Source: Maritimibacter sp. DP1N21-5 (GTDB lineage Bacteria; Pseudomonadota; Alphaproteobacteria; Rhodobacterales; Rhodobacteraceae). From it: 64,000 nt of DNA. Position 1 is the first letter of the stretch. Every line of letters starts with the position of its first letter. The stretch spans positions 620,001 through 684,000 of the forward strand of contig NZ_JAHUZF010000006.1 in assembly GCF_019218295.1 (NCBI RefSeq), in the 5' to 3' direction. Made by a program: the position numbers and the translations under genes. The notes under the pieces were generated by a model that did not search any database, was not told the DNA's origin, and was given only the letters and a program-made list of their open reading frames with translations. Below, piece by piece: positions 47,040 to 57,842 of this stretch.

Positions 47040-47330
47040 TCAGGGCTCGCGCGGACTGTCGTCCTCTGCGAGGCTGATCGGCCCGGATACCGCGCTCTCG
47101 CGGATGAAGTCGCGGAATGCGCGCGACGCGGCCAGTTCCTGCGAGAAGTCGCCGGTCAGGGTCAGGGTGAGTCTGTAGTTGACGAGTTTCTGCGCGAGTT
47201 CACCCAGAAGCCCGCTCCGGAGGTCCCAGAACGCGGGCGCGAAGTCGGACTTGTCCATGGCGAGCGCGGCTACCTCCGAGAAAGCAGCGTTTCCGACAAG
47301 GTCTGCGATATCGTTCTTCGTCTCGATCAT
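47040..47330 (-). CDS. DUF4180 protein, N-terminally short
   Basis: 96 aa. The core AFWDLRSGLLGELAQKLVNY, LTLTGDFSQ and FRDFIRES fits DUF4180, a family of unknown function. Family members are about 110-120 aa and begin with a further beta strand, so this one is short at the N-terminus, or the true start is the ATG at 47366 inside the enolase terminator. No convincing ribosome site is seen for either start. It lies behind enolase on the same strand. Confidence 0.68.
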   Translation of the reverse strand: MIETKNDIADLVGNAAFSEVAALAMDKSDFAPAFWDLRSGLLGELAQKLVNYRLTLTLTGDFSQELAASRAFRDFIRESAVSGPISLAEDDSPREP

Positions 47331-47370
47331 CTTTGCAGATTGAGCAATGGCGCGGCCAGAAGCCATAGAA

Positions 47371-47396
47371 AAAGGCCCGCGCGGGGGCGGGCCTTT
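47371..47396 (-). terminator. Enolase terminator
   Basis: A perfect ten-base-pair stem (AAAGGCCCGC at 47371-47380, GCGGGCCTTT at 47387-47396) with a six-base loop. On the minus strand it is followed by TTTTTCTATGG. It lies 20 bases past the enolase stop and overlaps the start region of the DUF4180 gene. Confidence 0.8.
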
Positions 47397-47415
47397 GGTC
47401 CGTTTGCGGCTCGGA

Positions 47416-48745
<1,330 letters not shown>

Positions 48746-48781
48746 CGCCCAATGCAGGTTGATGGCGCAAACGAATTGCGC

Positions 48782-49690
48782 TCAGGTCCCGACGCGGCTG
48801 GGCGAGGCGACCGGGGTCACGCGGCGCAGCCGGCGGGCGGTCTGTGCCTCGCGGATGAGGGTATAGAGCCCGGCCCCGATGATCATGACCGACCCCACAA
48901 TGGTGAGCCTGTCGGGCACTTCACGGAAGATGAAGAAGGCGAAGAGGATTGCGAAGATGAGGCGCGTGTAGCGAAACGGCGTCACGGCCGGCACGTCGCC
49001 GGTCTGCATCGCGCGGGTGAGAAGGTAATAACCGACCATGCCAAGGCAGGTCGCGGCCAGGATCATCGCGGTGTCGCTGGCGAGCGGCACGATGGGGCCC
49101 TGATCGAAGGCGAGAAGCAGGATCCCCGCCGGGACCCCCATGAAAAACCCCCAGCTCGATGTCTGGAGCGCGTGGACATGGGCCGGCTGCATCCGCGTGG
49201 CCACATCGCGGGCGGCAAGTCCGATGGCTGTGCCAAGCCCGAGGAGCGCCTCGGGACGGAAGCTCTCCATCCCCGGCCGCAGGATCACGAGGACGCCCGC
49301 GAGCCCCACGCCGATGGCGAGCCAGCGACGCCAGCCGACGCTCATCCCCAGAAAGACAATCGCGCCGAGGTTCACGAAGAGCGGGTTGGCCTGAAGCATT
49401 GCCGAGATCAGGCCAAGTGGGAGCACCATCAGGCCGACCACGAAGCAGGTCGTGCCGAAGACCTCGCCAAGGTTCCGCACGATGATGACGGGGTGGAAGA
49501 ACGACGATGCAAAGGGCGAATAGCCCCGCCGCCACGCCATGAGGCCGAAGGCGACCGCGCCCACCGCGCCGAGCATGATCATAACCTGACCCAAAGGCAC
49601 GCGCGCCGTCACGGTTTTGACCAGCACGTCTTCAGACGCGAAGAGCGCCATCGCAAGGGTCATCAGAAGGGCGCCGCGCAGGTTGTCCAA
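48782..49690 (-). CDS. EamA/DMT-family transporter
   Basis: 302 aa with ten predicted membrane helices in two EamA repeats (about 1-135 and 148-285). It begins MDNLRGALLMTLAMALFASEDVLVK. The family exports or imports small metabolites; the substrate is unknown. It is divergent from the acetyltransferase gene by 69 bases. Confidence 0.85.
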   Translation of the reverse strand: MDNLRGALLMTLAMALFASEDVLVKTVTARVPLGQVMIMLGAVGAVAFGLMAWRRGYSPFASSFFHPVIIVRNLGEVFGTTCFVVGLMVLPLGLISAMLQANPLFVNLGAIVFLGMSVGWRRWLAIGVGLAGVLVILRPGMESFRPEALLGLGTAIGLAARDVATRMQPAHVHALQTSSWGFFMGVPAGILLLAFDQGPIVPLASDTAMILAATCLGMVGYYLLTRAMQTGDVPAVTPFRYTRLIFAILFAFFIFREVPDRLTIVGSVMIIGAGLYTLIREAQTARRLRRVTPVASPSRVGT

Positions 49691-49759
49691 GGCGTGTCTC
49701 CAAGGCAGAGTGTCCCACGCCCTTAACCCGGATCACGCAGTCAGGAAAAGAGACGTTCG

Positions 49760-50218
49760 GTGATGGATGACATTGTCTTTCGTGATTACGTCACCGCGGA
49801 TTTCGAGGCGCTTGCGGTCCTGTGGCGCGACAGCGTGCGCGTCATGGGCGTGGACGAGATCGACTGGCCGGGCATGGAGTTCTTTCGCGAGAAGCTCGCC
49901 GAGATCCTGGAAGGCGGCGAGGTGACGGTGGCGGATCAGGACGGCCGGATCCTCGGGTTTCTGAACCTGAAACCGGACGAAGGGGTGCTCGACCAGCTTT
50001 TCCTCGACCCGCGCGTGTTGCGCAGCGGACTTGGCACGGCGTTCTTCGCCCGTGCCTGTGCGCGGATGCCAGAGGGGTTCACGCTCTACAAGCCCTCGGC
50101 GAACCAGCGGGCGCGGGCGTTCTATCTGCGCATGGGCATGGTCGAAACCCACGAGGCCGCGCATCACGTCTGGGGGCACCCGATCACCTTCTATGCCTGG
50201 CAGCCGGCGGCGACCTAG
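49760..50218 (+). CDS. GNAT-family N-acetyltransferase
   Basis: 152 aa with the GNAT core: a beta strand GRILGFLNLKPDEGVLDQLFLDPRVLRSGLG..., the acetyl-CoA loop around RSGLGTAFFARA, and the tail NQRARAFYLRMGM. The acceptor is not readable. The stop overlaps the convergent DUF1697 stop in a shared CTAG. Confidence 0.87.
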   Translation: MMDDIVFRDYVTADFEALAVLWRDSVRVMGVDEIDWPGMEFFREKLAEILEGGEVTVADQDGRILGFLNLKPDEGVLDQLFLDPRVLRSGLGTAFFARACARMPEGFTLYKPSANQRARAFYLRMGMVETHEAAHHVWGHPITFYAWQPAAT

Positions 50219-50754
50219 CCGCGGGCGCGGATCATTTCGTCCAGCTTCGCCACCGTCTTGAGGTTGCGCGCGGTCGCGGGGACACCCAGGACGCGCTCGA
50301 CCTTGGCCGCGAGTTTCGACCTGCCGATACCCTCGGGTGCGCGCAGGAAAAAGAACCGACCTTCGAGCGCATATTCCTCGCTCGTGAGCGCCACCGCGTC
50401 GAGTTTCGGGAGGTGGGGAGAGACGGGTTCCCGCGAACAGAACCAGATATGCGCGGGCTTGTCGCCTTCGGCGTCGGGGGCGAAGGGGTAGGCGGCCTTG
50501 GCCGTCGCGATGACGTCCGCGGGCAGGACCATGACTTCGGGTGCGAACCCATGGGTGCCCTCGACCGCCGCCGCCAAAGCCTTGGAAAAACGTGCCGCGT
50601 CGATGTCGCCCTCGAAGACCACGTTGCCCGACTGGATGTAGGTTTCGATCGCCTCGGCCCCGAGCGCCGCCATATGGGCCTTCAGGTCCTTCATGGGAAG
50701 CTTCCGGTCCGCACCGACGTTGATCCCGCGCAGAAGACAGACCCAGAGTGTCAC
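50215..50754 (-). CDS. DUF1697 protein
   Basis: 179 aa beginning VTLWVCLLRGINVGADRKLPM, as is typical of DUF1697, with YIQSGNVVFEGD further on. The family function is unknown. I place the start at the GTG at 50754, overlapping the PhzF stop as GTGA. The longer open frame upstream lies in the PhzF gene and is discarded. Confidence 0.82.
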   Translation of the reverse strand: MTLWVCLLRGINVGADRKLPMKDLKAHMAALGAEAIETYIQSGNVVFEGDIDAARFSKALAAAVEGTHGFAPEVMVLPADVIATAKAAYPFAPDAEGDKPAHIWFCSREPVSPHLPKLDAVALTSEEYALEGRFFFLRAPEGIGRSKLAAKVERVLGVPATARNLKTVAKLDEMIRARG

Positions 50755-51578
50755 GACACCAGCTTGCCTTCCATGACGCGCACGGCCTGTCCCGCGACGG
50801 TCACGGCGCCGGGTTTTGCCCGCACCCCGATCACCGAGGGACGGCCCATGTCTTCGCCCTGATGAATGGTCAGATCGAGCGGACCCTCCGCCTCGCACAG
50901 AAGCGCTCCGAGGGCGGCGGCGGCCGATCCAGTGGCCGGGTCCTCCGGGATGTTGTCGAGGGGCGCGAACATGCGCATGTGAACAAGGTCGCCGTCGCGG
51001 ACATAGGCGGCCTGCGCGAAATCGAGCCCGTTCGGGTGGCGCGCGTGCCCTTCGCGAAAGGCCGCAACATCGCAGACGATATCGGAGAGCGCATCCCGGT
51101 CGGCCAGTTCCGTGAAGGTGAAGGCAAGACCCAGTCCCGCCATCACCGGTTGGCCAAGGATCACGCTTTCGGGCAGGCCGAGCGCACGGGCGACGAGGGC
51201 GCGGTCCGGTTCCGCGACCCGCGTCAGGGGCACCCGCGTCGTGAAGGATGCGCGGCCATGGGCGACGGTGATCTCCATCGGCCCGACGCCCAGTTCCAGG
51301 ACGAAGTGGGGGCCAAGTCCCGCCTCGCCCAGAAAGATCGCCGTTCCGATGGTCGGATGGCCAGCGAAGGGCACCTCCATCGTCGGGGTGAAAATGCGGA
51401 CCTTCGCGACGCCGTCCCCGTCCGGGGGGAACAGGAACACGGTCTCGGAAAAGTTGAACTCCCGCGCGATGCGTTGCAGATCGCCCTCGGCGACCTCGGT
51501 CCCGTTGGGGATGATCGCAAGTTGGTTGCCACCGAAGCGCCGGTTCGTGAAAACGTCGTAGACGAGGTAGTCGGTCAT
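50751..51578 (-). CDS. PhzF-family isomerase
   Basis: 275 aa with two related diaminopimelate-epimerase-like halves. The N-terminal catalytic Glu45 is in FNFSETVFLF, with GHPTIGTA and the later DPATGSAAAALG. PhzF is known from phenazine synthesis, but most members act on other small molecules. No phenazine genes are nearby. It is co-transcribed with the DUF1697 gene. Confidence 0.86.
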   Translation of the reverse strand: MTDYLVYDVFTNRRFGGNQLAIIPNGTEVAEGDLQRIAREFNFSETVFLFPPDGDGVAKVRIFTPTMEVPFAGHPTIGTAIFLGEAGLGPHFVLELGVGPMEITVAHGRASFTTRVPLTRVAEPDRALVARALGLPESVILGQPVMAGLGLAFTFTELADRDALSDIVCDVAAFREGHARHPNGLDFAQAAYVRDGDLVHMRMFAPLDNIPEDPATGSAAAALGALLCEAEGPLDLTIHQGEDMGRPSVIGVRAKPGAVTVAGQAVRVMEGKLVS

Positions 51579-51594
51579 GGGGTCTGCCGTCCGG

Positions 51595-52857
51595 TCATAC
51601 GAGTTCGGGTTCGCGCCCGACCCGGTTCGCGAGCCGCTTGATGGTCAGACCCTGAACGATGATCGAGAAGATGACCACCACGTAGGTCGCGGTCAGGATG
51701 ACTGTCTTCCACTCGCTCTCGGGGAGCGCGAGCGCAAGAGCGACCGAAATCCCGCCCTTGAGACCACCCCAGGTCATGATCGGGATCACGCCGGGCGAAC
51801 TGTCGGAAAAGGGCCGCAGGATGAGAAGCGGCACCGCAACCGCGACGAGCCGCGCGAGGAGCGCCAACACGATCGCTGCAAGGCCCGCGATGATGGTCGT
51901 GGCATCGAAGACGACGAGGAAGATCTCGAAGCCGATCATGAGGAAGAGAACCGCGTTCAGGATCTCGTCCACCAGTTTCCAGAAGGCATCGACATATTTG
52001 CGGGTCTCCTCGCTCATGCCGTGCTTCGCGCCGACCTCGCCGATCAACAGCCCGGCGCAAACTGCCATGATCGGGGCCGAGACATGCAGCGCGACGGCCA
52101 ACTCGTAGCCCCCGAAGGCGAGCCCGAGCGTGATGAGCACCTCTAGCGAATAGTCGTCGATGAGCCGCATCACGCGGAAGGTGAGCCAGCCCAAGACCAG
52201 CCCCAGAAGCGCGCCGCCGCCGGCTTCGAGCAGGAAAAGCCGCGCAGCATCGACAAGCCCGCCGCCACCATGCGCCTCTTCCCCATGTCCGGCAGCACCG
52301 AAGGCGATGCCCACGAGGACGAGGTAGACGACATAGCCGACCCCGTCGTTGAAAAGCGACTCGCCCGCGATCTTGGTCTCCAGCGACTTGGGCAGGGATG
52401 CCTCGCGCAGAACGCCCAGGACCGCGACCGGATCGGTGGGCGAAATGAGCGCGCCGAAGACCATCGCGATGAGAAGCGGCATGCCGGTGATCCAGGAGAA
52501 CCCGACGCCCACCACCACGGTGGACAGCCCTACGCCGATGGTCGCCATCAGGAACACCGGCAGCCATTGCGCCCTCAGGTCCTCGAGCTTCACATGCAGG
52601 GCGCCCGCAAAGAGCAGAAGTCCCAGCATGCCTTCCAGGAGGGCGTCCGAGAAATCGACCGAGCGGACCACGGCCTGCACCGTTTCCGACATGGAGGTGG
52701 AGGGCAGGAGCACTTCCAGAAGCAGGATCGACAGCGACGCGAGCAAGGACACCACAAGGATGCCGATGGAGCTGGGCAGCTTGAAGAAAAGGTAGTTGAT
52801 GGCCCCGAACACGCCGGCCAGCACGATCAGCAGCGAAGCGATCTGAAGAAATTCCAT
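51595..52857 (-). CDS. CPA1-family Na+(K+)/H+ antiporter
   Basis: 420 aa with about 12 membrane helices. The segment GALISPTDPVAVLGVLREASLPKSL and GESLFNDGVGYVVYLVLVG carries the CPA1 ion-site residues. It resembles NhaP-type antiporters that control pH and sodium. The ATG at 52857 has GGGACAGG upstream; a GTG five codons earlier is possible. It is divergent from a DMT transporter. Confidence 0.87.
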   Translation of the reverse strand: MEFLQIASLLIVLAGVFGAINYLFFKLPSSIGILVVSLLASLSILLLEVLLPSTSMSETVQAVVRSVDFSDALLEGMLGLLLFAGALHVKLEDLRAQWLPVFLMATIGVGLSTVVVGVGFSWITGMPLLIAMVFGALISPTDPVAVLGVLREASLPKSLETKIAGESLFNDGVGYVVYLVLVGIAFGAAGHGEEAHGGGGLVDAARLFLLEAGGGALLGLVLGWLTFRVMRLIDDYSLEVLITLGLAFGGYELAVALHVSAPIMAVCAGLLIGEVGAKHGMSEETRKYVDAFWKLVDEILNAVLFLMIGFEIFLVVFDATTIIAGLAAIVLALLARLVAVAVPLLILRPFSDSSPGVIPIMTWGGLKGGISVALALALPESEWKTVILTATYVVVIFSIIVQGLTIKRLANRVGREPELV

Positions 52858-52991
52858 AACCTGTCCCTGCACTTAATGCGCGTATTTGTGACTGGTTAGC
52901 ACGGTCTTGTGCGCAGGCAAACATGCCATGACGTGGCGCTGCGATTGACTTCGTCGCACTCGCAACGTCCTGTCGACCCCGAAGGAGGCGC

Positions 52992-53918
52992 ATGCCGATG
53001 GAAGAAAAACGCAATCTGGAAGGGCTCGGGGTCGCGATGCTCTTGTTGATCTCGGTCGGGCTCGGCCTCAACCACGTGATCATCAAGCTGGTGAACGACG
53101 GGCTTCAGCCGGTCTTCGCGGCCGGGCTTCGATCCGTGGGCGCGGCCTTCTGCGTCTGGCTCTGGATGCGGTTTCGTGGGCAGCGGCTCGATTTCCGGGC
53201 CGGCACGATCGGGGCGGGACTGGCGATTGGCGTCGTGTTCTCGATCGAGTTCCTCGGGCTCTTCATCGCGCTCGACCTGACCACGGTGACGCGGACCAGC
53301 GTGATCTTCTATTCGATGCCGGTCTGGACCGCGATCATGGCGCATTTCCTGCTTCCGGGGGAACGGCTGACGCCGGTCAAGCTTGCCGGGCTGGCGCTCG
53401 CCATGGGCGGTGTGGTCTGGGCGATCGCGGACCGCGACGCAGGTGTCCCCGGAACCGCGAACATCTGGGGTGACCTGGCCGCGCTCATGGGGGCGCTGGG
53501 CTGGATGGGAGTCGCGATCCTTGCACGGGTGACCTCGCTCAACCGGGTGTCGCCGGAGATGCAGATGTTCTGGCAGCTTTTCATCTCCGGCCCGATCCTG
53601 CTCTTTGCCGCGCTCTTCTTCGGACCCTTCATCCGGGACCTCGTGCCCCTGCACTGGGTCGGCCTTGGCTATCAGACGGTGGTGATCGCGGCGGCGGCCT
53701 TCCTTGCGTGGTTCTGGCTTCTCAATCGCTACAAGGCTTCGGCCATCGCGAGCTTCGCGTTCCTGACCCCGATCATTTCGGTCGGGCTGGGCTGGCTGGT
53801 GCTGGACGAACCGATGTCGGCTTCCATCGCGCTCAAGCTCGCTCTGGTCGCGGGCGGGATCGTCCTGATCAACCGACCGCCGAAACGGCAGGTCGCACGG
53901 CCCCATCCGGCAGAGTGA
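52992..53918 (+). CDS. EamA/DMT-family transporter
   Basis: 308 aa with ten predicted helices in two EamA repeats. It starts MPMEEKRNLEGLG. AAGGAGG at 52982-52988 is three bases from this ATG and nine from the ATG at 52998, so the latter may be the real start. The 3' end overlaps the end of a convergent nuclease gene by 50 bases. The substrate is unknown. Confidence 0.84.
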   Translation: MPMEEKRNLEGLGVAMLLLISVGLGLNHVIIKLVNDGLQPVFAAGLRSVGAAFCVWLWMRFRGQRLDFRAGTIGAGLAIGVVFSIEFLGLFIALDLTTVTRTSVIFYSMPVWTAIMAHFLLPGERLTPVKLAGLALAMGGVVWAIADRDAGVPGTANIWGDLAALMGALGWMGVAILARVTSLNRVSPEMQMFWQLFISGPILLFAALFFGPFIRDLVPLHWVGLGYQTVVIAAAAFLAWFWLLNRYKASAIASFAFLTPIISVGLGWLVLDEPMSASIALKLALVAGGIVLINRPPKRQVARPHPAE

Positions 53919-54594
53919 GCTTCACCCAGACCGGCAGGTGATCCGAGGCGATCCGCGTGAGTTCTGTCATGTGCACGCCCTTCTCGCGCACCTCGATGTC
54001 ATGGGTCAACGCCACCCGGTCCAGTGCGCCCGTCGGCCGAACCGTGGGATAGGAAGGGCCGGGCATGTGGAGGTGGAAATCCGAGCCAAGCTCCTCCATC
54101 CCTTCGAGCCGGGACCATTCGTTGAAATCGCCGAGGATCGCGGTGGGAATGTTGCGTTCGGTCAGGATGCTGCGCAACTGGCGGAGCTGACCATGGCGAT
54201 GGCGCCTGAGAAGCCCGAGATGGACCCCGACCACTCGGAAGCGGTCTTCGATCTCGACCGCCACCGCGCCGCGCGGTTCGAAGAAGGGCAGGTCGATCCG
54301 CGTGCAGCCGGTCACTTCGATCCCGCGTTTGACGAGCACAGCGTTTCCGTGCCAGCCGATCGACACGGCATTGGTGGCGAGAGGTGCCGGAACGAAGTCC
54401 GTGTGATCCGAGATCATCCGGGGCGGTAGGGCGGCGGGGCGCTGCCCCAGCCGCTTGTCGGCTTCTTGCAATACGACGACATCGGCATCGAGCGTGTTGA
54501 GCACGTCCAGAATACGGGCGGGGTCACGACGACGATCCCGACCGACAGCTTTGCGAATGTTATAGCTCGCGACTTTTATGGCACCTTCTGTCAT
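53869..54594 (-). CDS. Endonuclease/exonuclease/phosphatase (EEP) family protein
   Basis: 241 aa with the EEP fold: VASYNIRKAVGRD, VVLQEADKR (metal Glu), GDFNEW and SDHLPVWV. It belongs to the group of small EEP hydrolases of bacteria. The substrate may be nucleic acid or a phosphodiester. Its last 50 bases overlap the DMT gene on the opposite strand. Confidence 0.86.
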   Translation of the reverse strand: MTEGAIKVASYNIRKAVGRDRRRDPARILDVLNTLDADVVVLQEADKRLGQRPAALPPRMISDHTDFVPAPLATNAVSIGWHGNAVLVKRGIEVTGCTRIDLPFFEPRGAVAVEIEDRFRVVGVHLGLLRRHRHGQLRQLRSILTERNIPTAILGDFNEWSRLEGMEELGSDFHLHMPGPSYPTVRPTGALDRVALTHDIEVREKGVHMTELTRIASDHLPVWVKLTLPDGAVRPAVSAVG

Positions 54595-54643
54595 GATGTC
54601 ATAACGCCCGGAACCGAAACGAGTTGCCAGTCATTTTCGCACC

Positions 54644-55450
54644 ATGTTTCTGCGTCGTCACAGCTTTATCACTTATGCGGTCTGGATCGTGCTGCTCCTT
54701 GCCAGCATCGCGGCCTTTGCCCTGCGCGATTTCATGATCGGAGCCGTTGGTCTTGCCACCATCGCCCTGTCGATGGCTCCGGCCTATATGGCGGAGCGGT
54801 TCGACCTTCGTATTCCGGTCTATTTCTACACGGGGATCGTGCTGTTTCTCTTCGGGACGATCTTCCTGGGCGAGGCCTATGCCTTCTACGACCGGTTCTG
54901 GTGGTGGGATCTCGCACTTCACGGGGCGAGCGCGGTGGGCTTCGGCATCGTCGGATGCGTCCTCACGCTTCTCATGTTCGAGGGCGACCGCTATGCCGCG
55001 CCACCCTATGCGGTGGCAGGAATTTCGTTTTCCTTCGCCGTGACCATCGGCGTGATCTGGGAGATCTTCGAGTTCGGCATGGACCAGACCTTCGGCACCA
55101 ACATGCAAAAGTCCGGGCTCATGGATACGATGGGCGATCTGATCGTGGACTGCCTTGGCGCCGGCGTGGGTGCCGCGACAGGCTATGCCTTCTTGCGGTG
55201 GCGGATGCGCGCGGGCCCGATGGGGGTCATCGCAGAGTTCATTCTGCGGAATCGACGCTGGTTCCGGCGGGGCAGCGCGCAGCTCGCCCGGGAAGCCCGG
55301 CACGACGCGACCGTGGTGCAGGACGACCGCGCCGCAAGGATCCGTGCGCAGATCGCGGCGCTGGAGGCGGAACTGGACGCGTGCGAGGGTGTCGGCTCCG
55401 CGGGCGACGAAGGGTTCGTACAGCGGGATGCGGAGGGGGCACAGGTCTGA
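54644..55450 (+). CDS. DUF2238/YjdF-like inner membrane protein
   Basis: 268 aa with about six membrane helices. WWDLALHGASAVGFGIVG, EIFEFGMDQTFGTNMQ and the final MDTMGDLIVDCLGAGVGA match the HD...E..D..D pattern of the YjdF/DUF2238 family. A C-terminal cytoplasmic tail from about 200 on is rich in Arg and Glu. The function is unknown. It is divergent from the EEP gene by 49 bases. Confidence 0.78.
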   Translation: MFLRRHSFITYAVWIVLLLASIAAFALRDFMIGAVGLATIALSMAPAYMAERFDLRIPVYFYTGIVLFLFGTIFLGEAYAFYDRFWWWDLALHGASAVGFGIVGCVLTLLMFEGDRYAAPPYAVAGISFSFAVTIGVIWEIFEFGMDQTFGTNMQKSGLMDTMGDLIVDCLGAGVGAATGYAFLRWRMRAGPMGVIAEFILRNRRWFRRGSAQLAREARHDATVVQDDRAARIRAQIAALEAELDACEGVGSAGDEGFVQRDAEGAQV

Positions 55451-55463
55451 ATCGAGGGGTTCG

Positions 55464-56876
55464 TCAGGTGCCGCAGAAGGTCCGCAGGACACGCTCGGAC
55501 GGGAGCGGCGGCGTGGCGTAGTCGGCCGTGAGCGGACCCTCGTCGTAAGGATGGGCGAGCACCTCGTTCAGGCGTTCGAAGGGGGCGAAGTCGCCTTCGA
55601 CGGCCGACGTGATCATCTCTTCGACCCGATGATTGCGCGGGATAACCGCGGGGTTCGCGGCCCGCATGGTCGCTGCCGGATCGTCCGGCTCGCGGGCCAG
55701 ACGGGCCTGCCACTCGCCCTGCCAGCTGTCCCATGCGCCGGGGTCGGTCAACTGCTCCGAGGCGTCACCGGTCACGAGCGCCCGGAAGGTGTTCGTGAAA
55801 TCTGCCTGCGACGTGGCCATCCGGGAGAGCAGCCCCTGAATGAGCGCCCCGTCGCCGTCATCTTGCGTGACCAGACCGATCTTCGCCCGGAACAGGCGGA
55901 TCCATTCCGCGCCGAAGTGATCCGGGAAGGCGTGAAGCACCTCTTCCGCCTTGTCGATAGCCTCCTCGCGGTCGCTTTCGATCAGTGGAAGCAGGGAGGT
56001 CGCAAGCTGCGCGAGGTTCCAGATCCCGATATTGGGCTGGTTCTGATAGGCATAGCGCCCCTGGTGGTCGATGGACGAAAACACCGTCGCCGGGTGGTAG
56101 GCATCCATGAAGGCGCAGGGACCGTAGTCGATCGTTTCGCCCGAGATCGCCATGTTGTCCGTGTTCATGACCCCATGGATGAAGCCGACCGACATCCAGC
56201 CCGCAATAAGCCGTGCCTGAGCCTGGGTCACTGCCTTGAGGAGCCCAAGCGGGCCTTCGGCATCGGGGAAATGCCGGGCGATGGCATGTTCTGTCAAAAG
56301 CCTCAGCGCCTCGGTATCGCCACGGGCGGCAAAGGCCTGGAAGGTGCCCACACGCAGGTGCGAAGACGCAACACGGGTCAGCACGGCGCCCGGGAGCACC
56401 GCTTCACGGATCACGTTTTCGCCTGTGGCTACGGCAGCGAGTGCGCGAGTCGTGGGTATGCCGAGCGCATGCATCGCCTCGGACACGACATATTCACGCA
56501 GAACCGGGCCAAGCCAGGCGCGCCCGTCACCGCCCCGGGAATAGGGTGTCCGGCCCGCGCCCTTCAGCTGGATATCCCGGCGTTTGCCGTCCCGGTCGAT
56601 GACCTCGCCCAGAAGGATCGCCCGGCCGTCGCCAAGCTGTGGCACGAAGTTACCGAACTGATGGCCGGCATAGAGCTGTGCCAGCGGCTCGGCCCCGTCG
56701 GGCACCTGGTTCCCGGCAAGTTCTTCGGCGGTCAGGCTGTCCGGGTCGATCCCGAGGCTTTCGGCCAGACGCCGATTGACGGCGATCAGGCGCGGCGAGG
56801 CGACCGGGACGGGGATCTGCCGGGCATAGAACTGCTCGGGCAGGCGGGCATAAGAGTTATCGAATGAGGCACGCAT
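55464..56876 (-). CDS. selO: SelO/YdiU-family protein AMPylase
   Basis: 470 aa pseudokinase that transfers AMP to proteins, in other organisms under redox control. It has [38 protein letters not shown], and [23 protein letters not shown]. The C-terminus ends in CGT; the cysteine replaces the selenocysteine seen in some orthologues. It has the usual length for the family. It is convergent with the DUF2238 gene. Confidence 0.92.
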   Translation of the reverse strand: MRASFDNSYARLPEQFYARQIPVPVASPRLIAVNRRLAESLGIDPDSLTAEELAGNQVPDGAEPLAQLYAGHQFGNFVPQLGDGRAILLGEVIDRDGKRRDIQLKGAGRTPYSRGGDGRAWLGPVLREYVVSEAMHALGIPTTRALAAVATGENVIREAVLPGAVLTRVASSHLRVGTFQAFAARGDTEALRLLTEHAIARHFPDAEGPLGLLKAVTQAQARLIAGWMSVGFIHGVMNTDNMAISGETIDYGPCAFMDAYHPATVFSSIDHQGRYAYQNQPNIGIWNLAQLATSLLPLIESDREEAIDKAEEVLHAFPDHFGAEWIRLFRAKIGLVTQDDGDGALIQGLLSRMATSQADFTNTFRALVTGDASEQLTDPGAWDSWQGEWQARLAREPDDPAATMRAANPAVIPRNHRVEEMITSAVEGDFAPFERLNEVLAHPYDEGPLTADYATPPLPSERVLRTFCGT

Positions 56877-56894
56877 GGTCCTCAGGTAGGAACG

Positions 56895-57833
56895 CTAGGG
56901 AAGCCGCGCAAGCCGTTCGGTCAGCAGTTCGAAGAAACCCTCGGCGTCCAGATCGCTCATGAAGGTCGCGTTCGGCGCGCGGTCGGTCACGCCCCACCAG
57001 TCGACGACGGTCATACCGAGCGTGAGCTCGGACTGCACCTCGACCTCGACATTGACGAAGCGGCCGGAAAAAAGCTCTGGCCGCAGCAGATAGGCGATCA
57101 CCGTGGGATCGTGGAGAGGCGCGCCTTCGGAGCCGTATTTCGCCTTGTCGAACCGTTCGAAGAACTCGGTCATCTCGGCGGTGAAGGTGCCGGTGCGGTT
57201 CCCCAGCGCGCGGAAGCGGTCGTTGCGCGCCTTGGTGACCAGCGCCTTATGAGTCAGGTCGAGCGGCATGAGCGTGATAGGGAGCCCGGATTTCAGAACG
57301 ATTTCCGCCGCTTCCGGGTCGACATAGATGTTGAATTCGGCGGCGGGCGTGATGTTTCCCACCTCGAAATAGGCTCCGCCCATCGACACGATTTCGGCCA
57401 CGCGTGGGATGATGTCGGGGGCCTGTTGGAAGGCCTTTCCGACATTCGTCAGCGGCCCGAGCGAGGCGAGCGTTATGCTCCCCGGTTCTTCCACGCGCAG
57501 CGTGTCGATGATGAAGTCGACGGCATGCTCGCTGTGAAGCGCCATCTCCGGTTCCCAAAGCTCCGGTCCGTCGAGCCCGGTGCGGCCATGCACATGCTCC
57601 GCCGTCACGAGCTTGCGTTGTAGCGGTGCGTCGCAGCCTGCGAAGACCGGGGTTTCGGGCTTGCCCGCCACCTCGCAGATGATGCGGGCGTTCTTCTGAG
57701 TGAGCGGCAGCGGCACGTTTCCGGCCACCGCCGTGATCCCCAGAACCTCGAGCTCGGGCGAGGCGAGCGCCAGCAGGATGGCAACCGCGTCGTCCTGACC
57801 GGGGTCCGTGTCGATGATGATTTTTCGAGCCAA
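56895..57833 (-). CDS. Inosine-uridine-type nucleoside hydrolase
   Basis: 312 aa hydrolase that splits ribonucleosides to base and ribose. The calcium motif DTDPGQDDA is at 8-16 (Asp8, Asp10, Asp14, Asp15). The family pattern continues with GPLTNV and AEFNIYVDPEAA. Substrate preference is not readable. It lies 9 bases after the exonuclease III gene on the same strand. Confidence 0.9.
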   Translation of the reverse strand: MARKIIIDTDPGQDDAVAILLALASPELEVLGITAVAGNVPLPLTQKNARIICEVAGKPETPVFAGCDAPLQRKLVTAEHVHGRTGLDGPELWEPEMALHSEHAVDFIIDTLRVEEPGSITLASLGPLTNVGKAFQQAPDIIPRVAEIVSMGGAYFEVGNITPAAEFNIYVDPEAAEIVLKSGLPITLMPLDLTHKALVTKARNDRFRALGNRTGTFTAEMTEFFERFDKAKYGSEGAPLHDPTVIAYLLRPELFSGRFVNVEVEVQSELTLGMTVVDWWGVTDRAPNATFMSDLDAEGFFELLTERLARLP

Positions 57834-57842
57834 GGTAACCCC

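Noticed and set aside
55464..56876. Selenocysteine in SelO
   Set aside because: The C-terminal codon is TGC for cysteine, followed by Gly-Thr and a normal stop, with no in-frame TGA.
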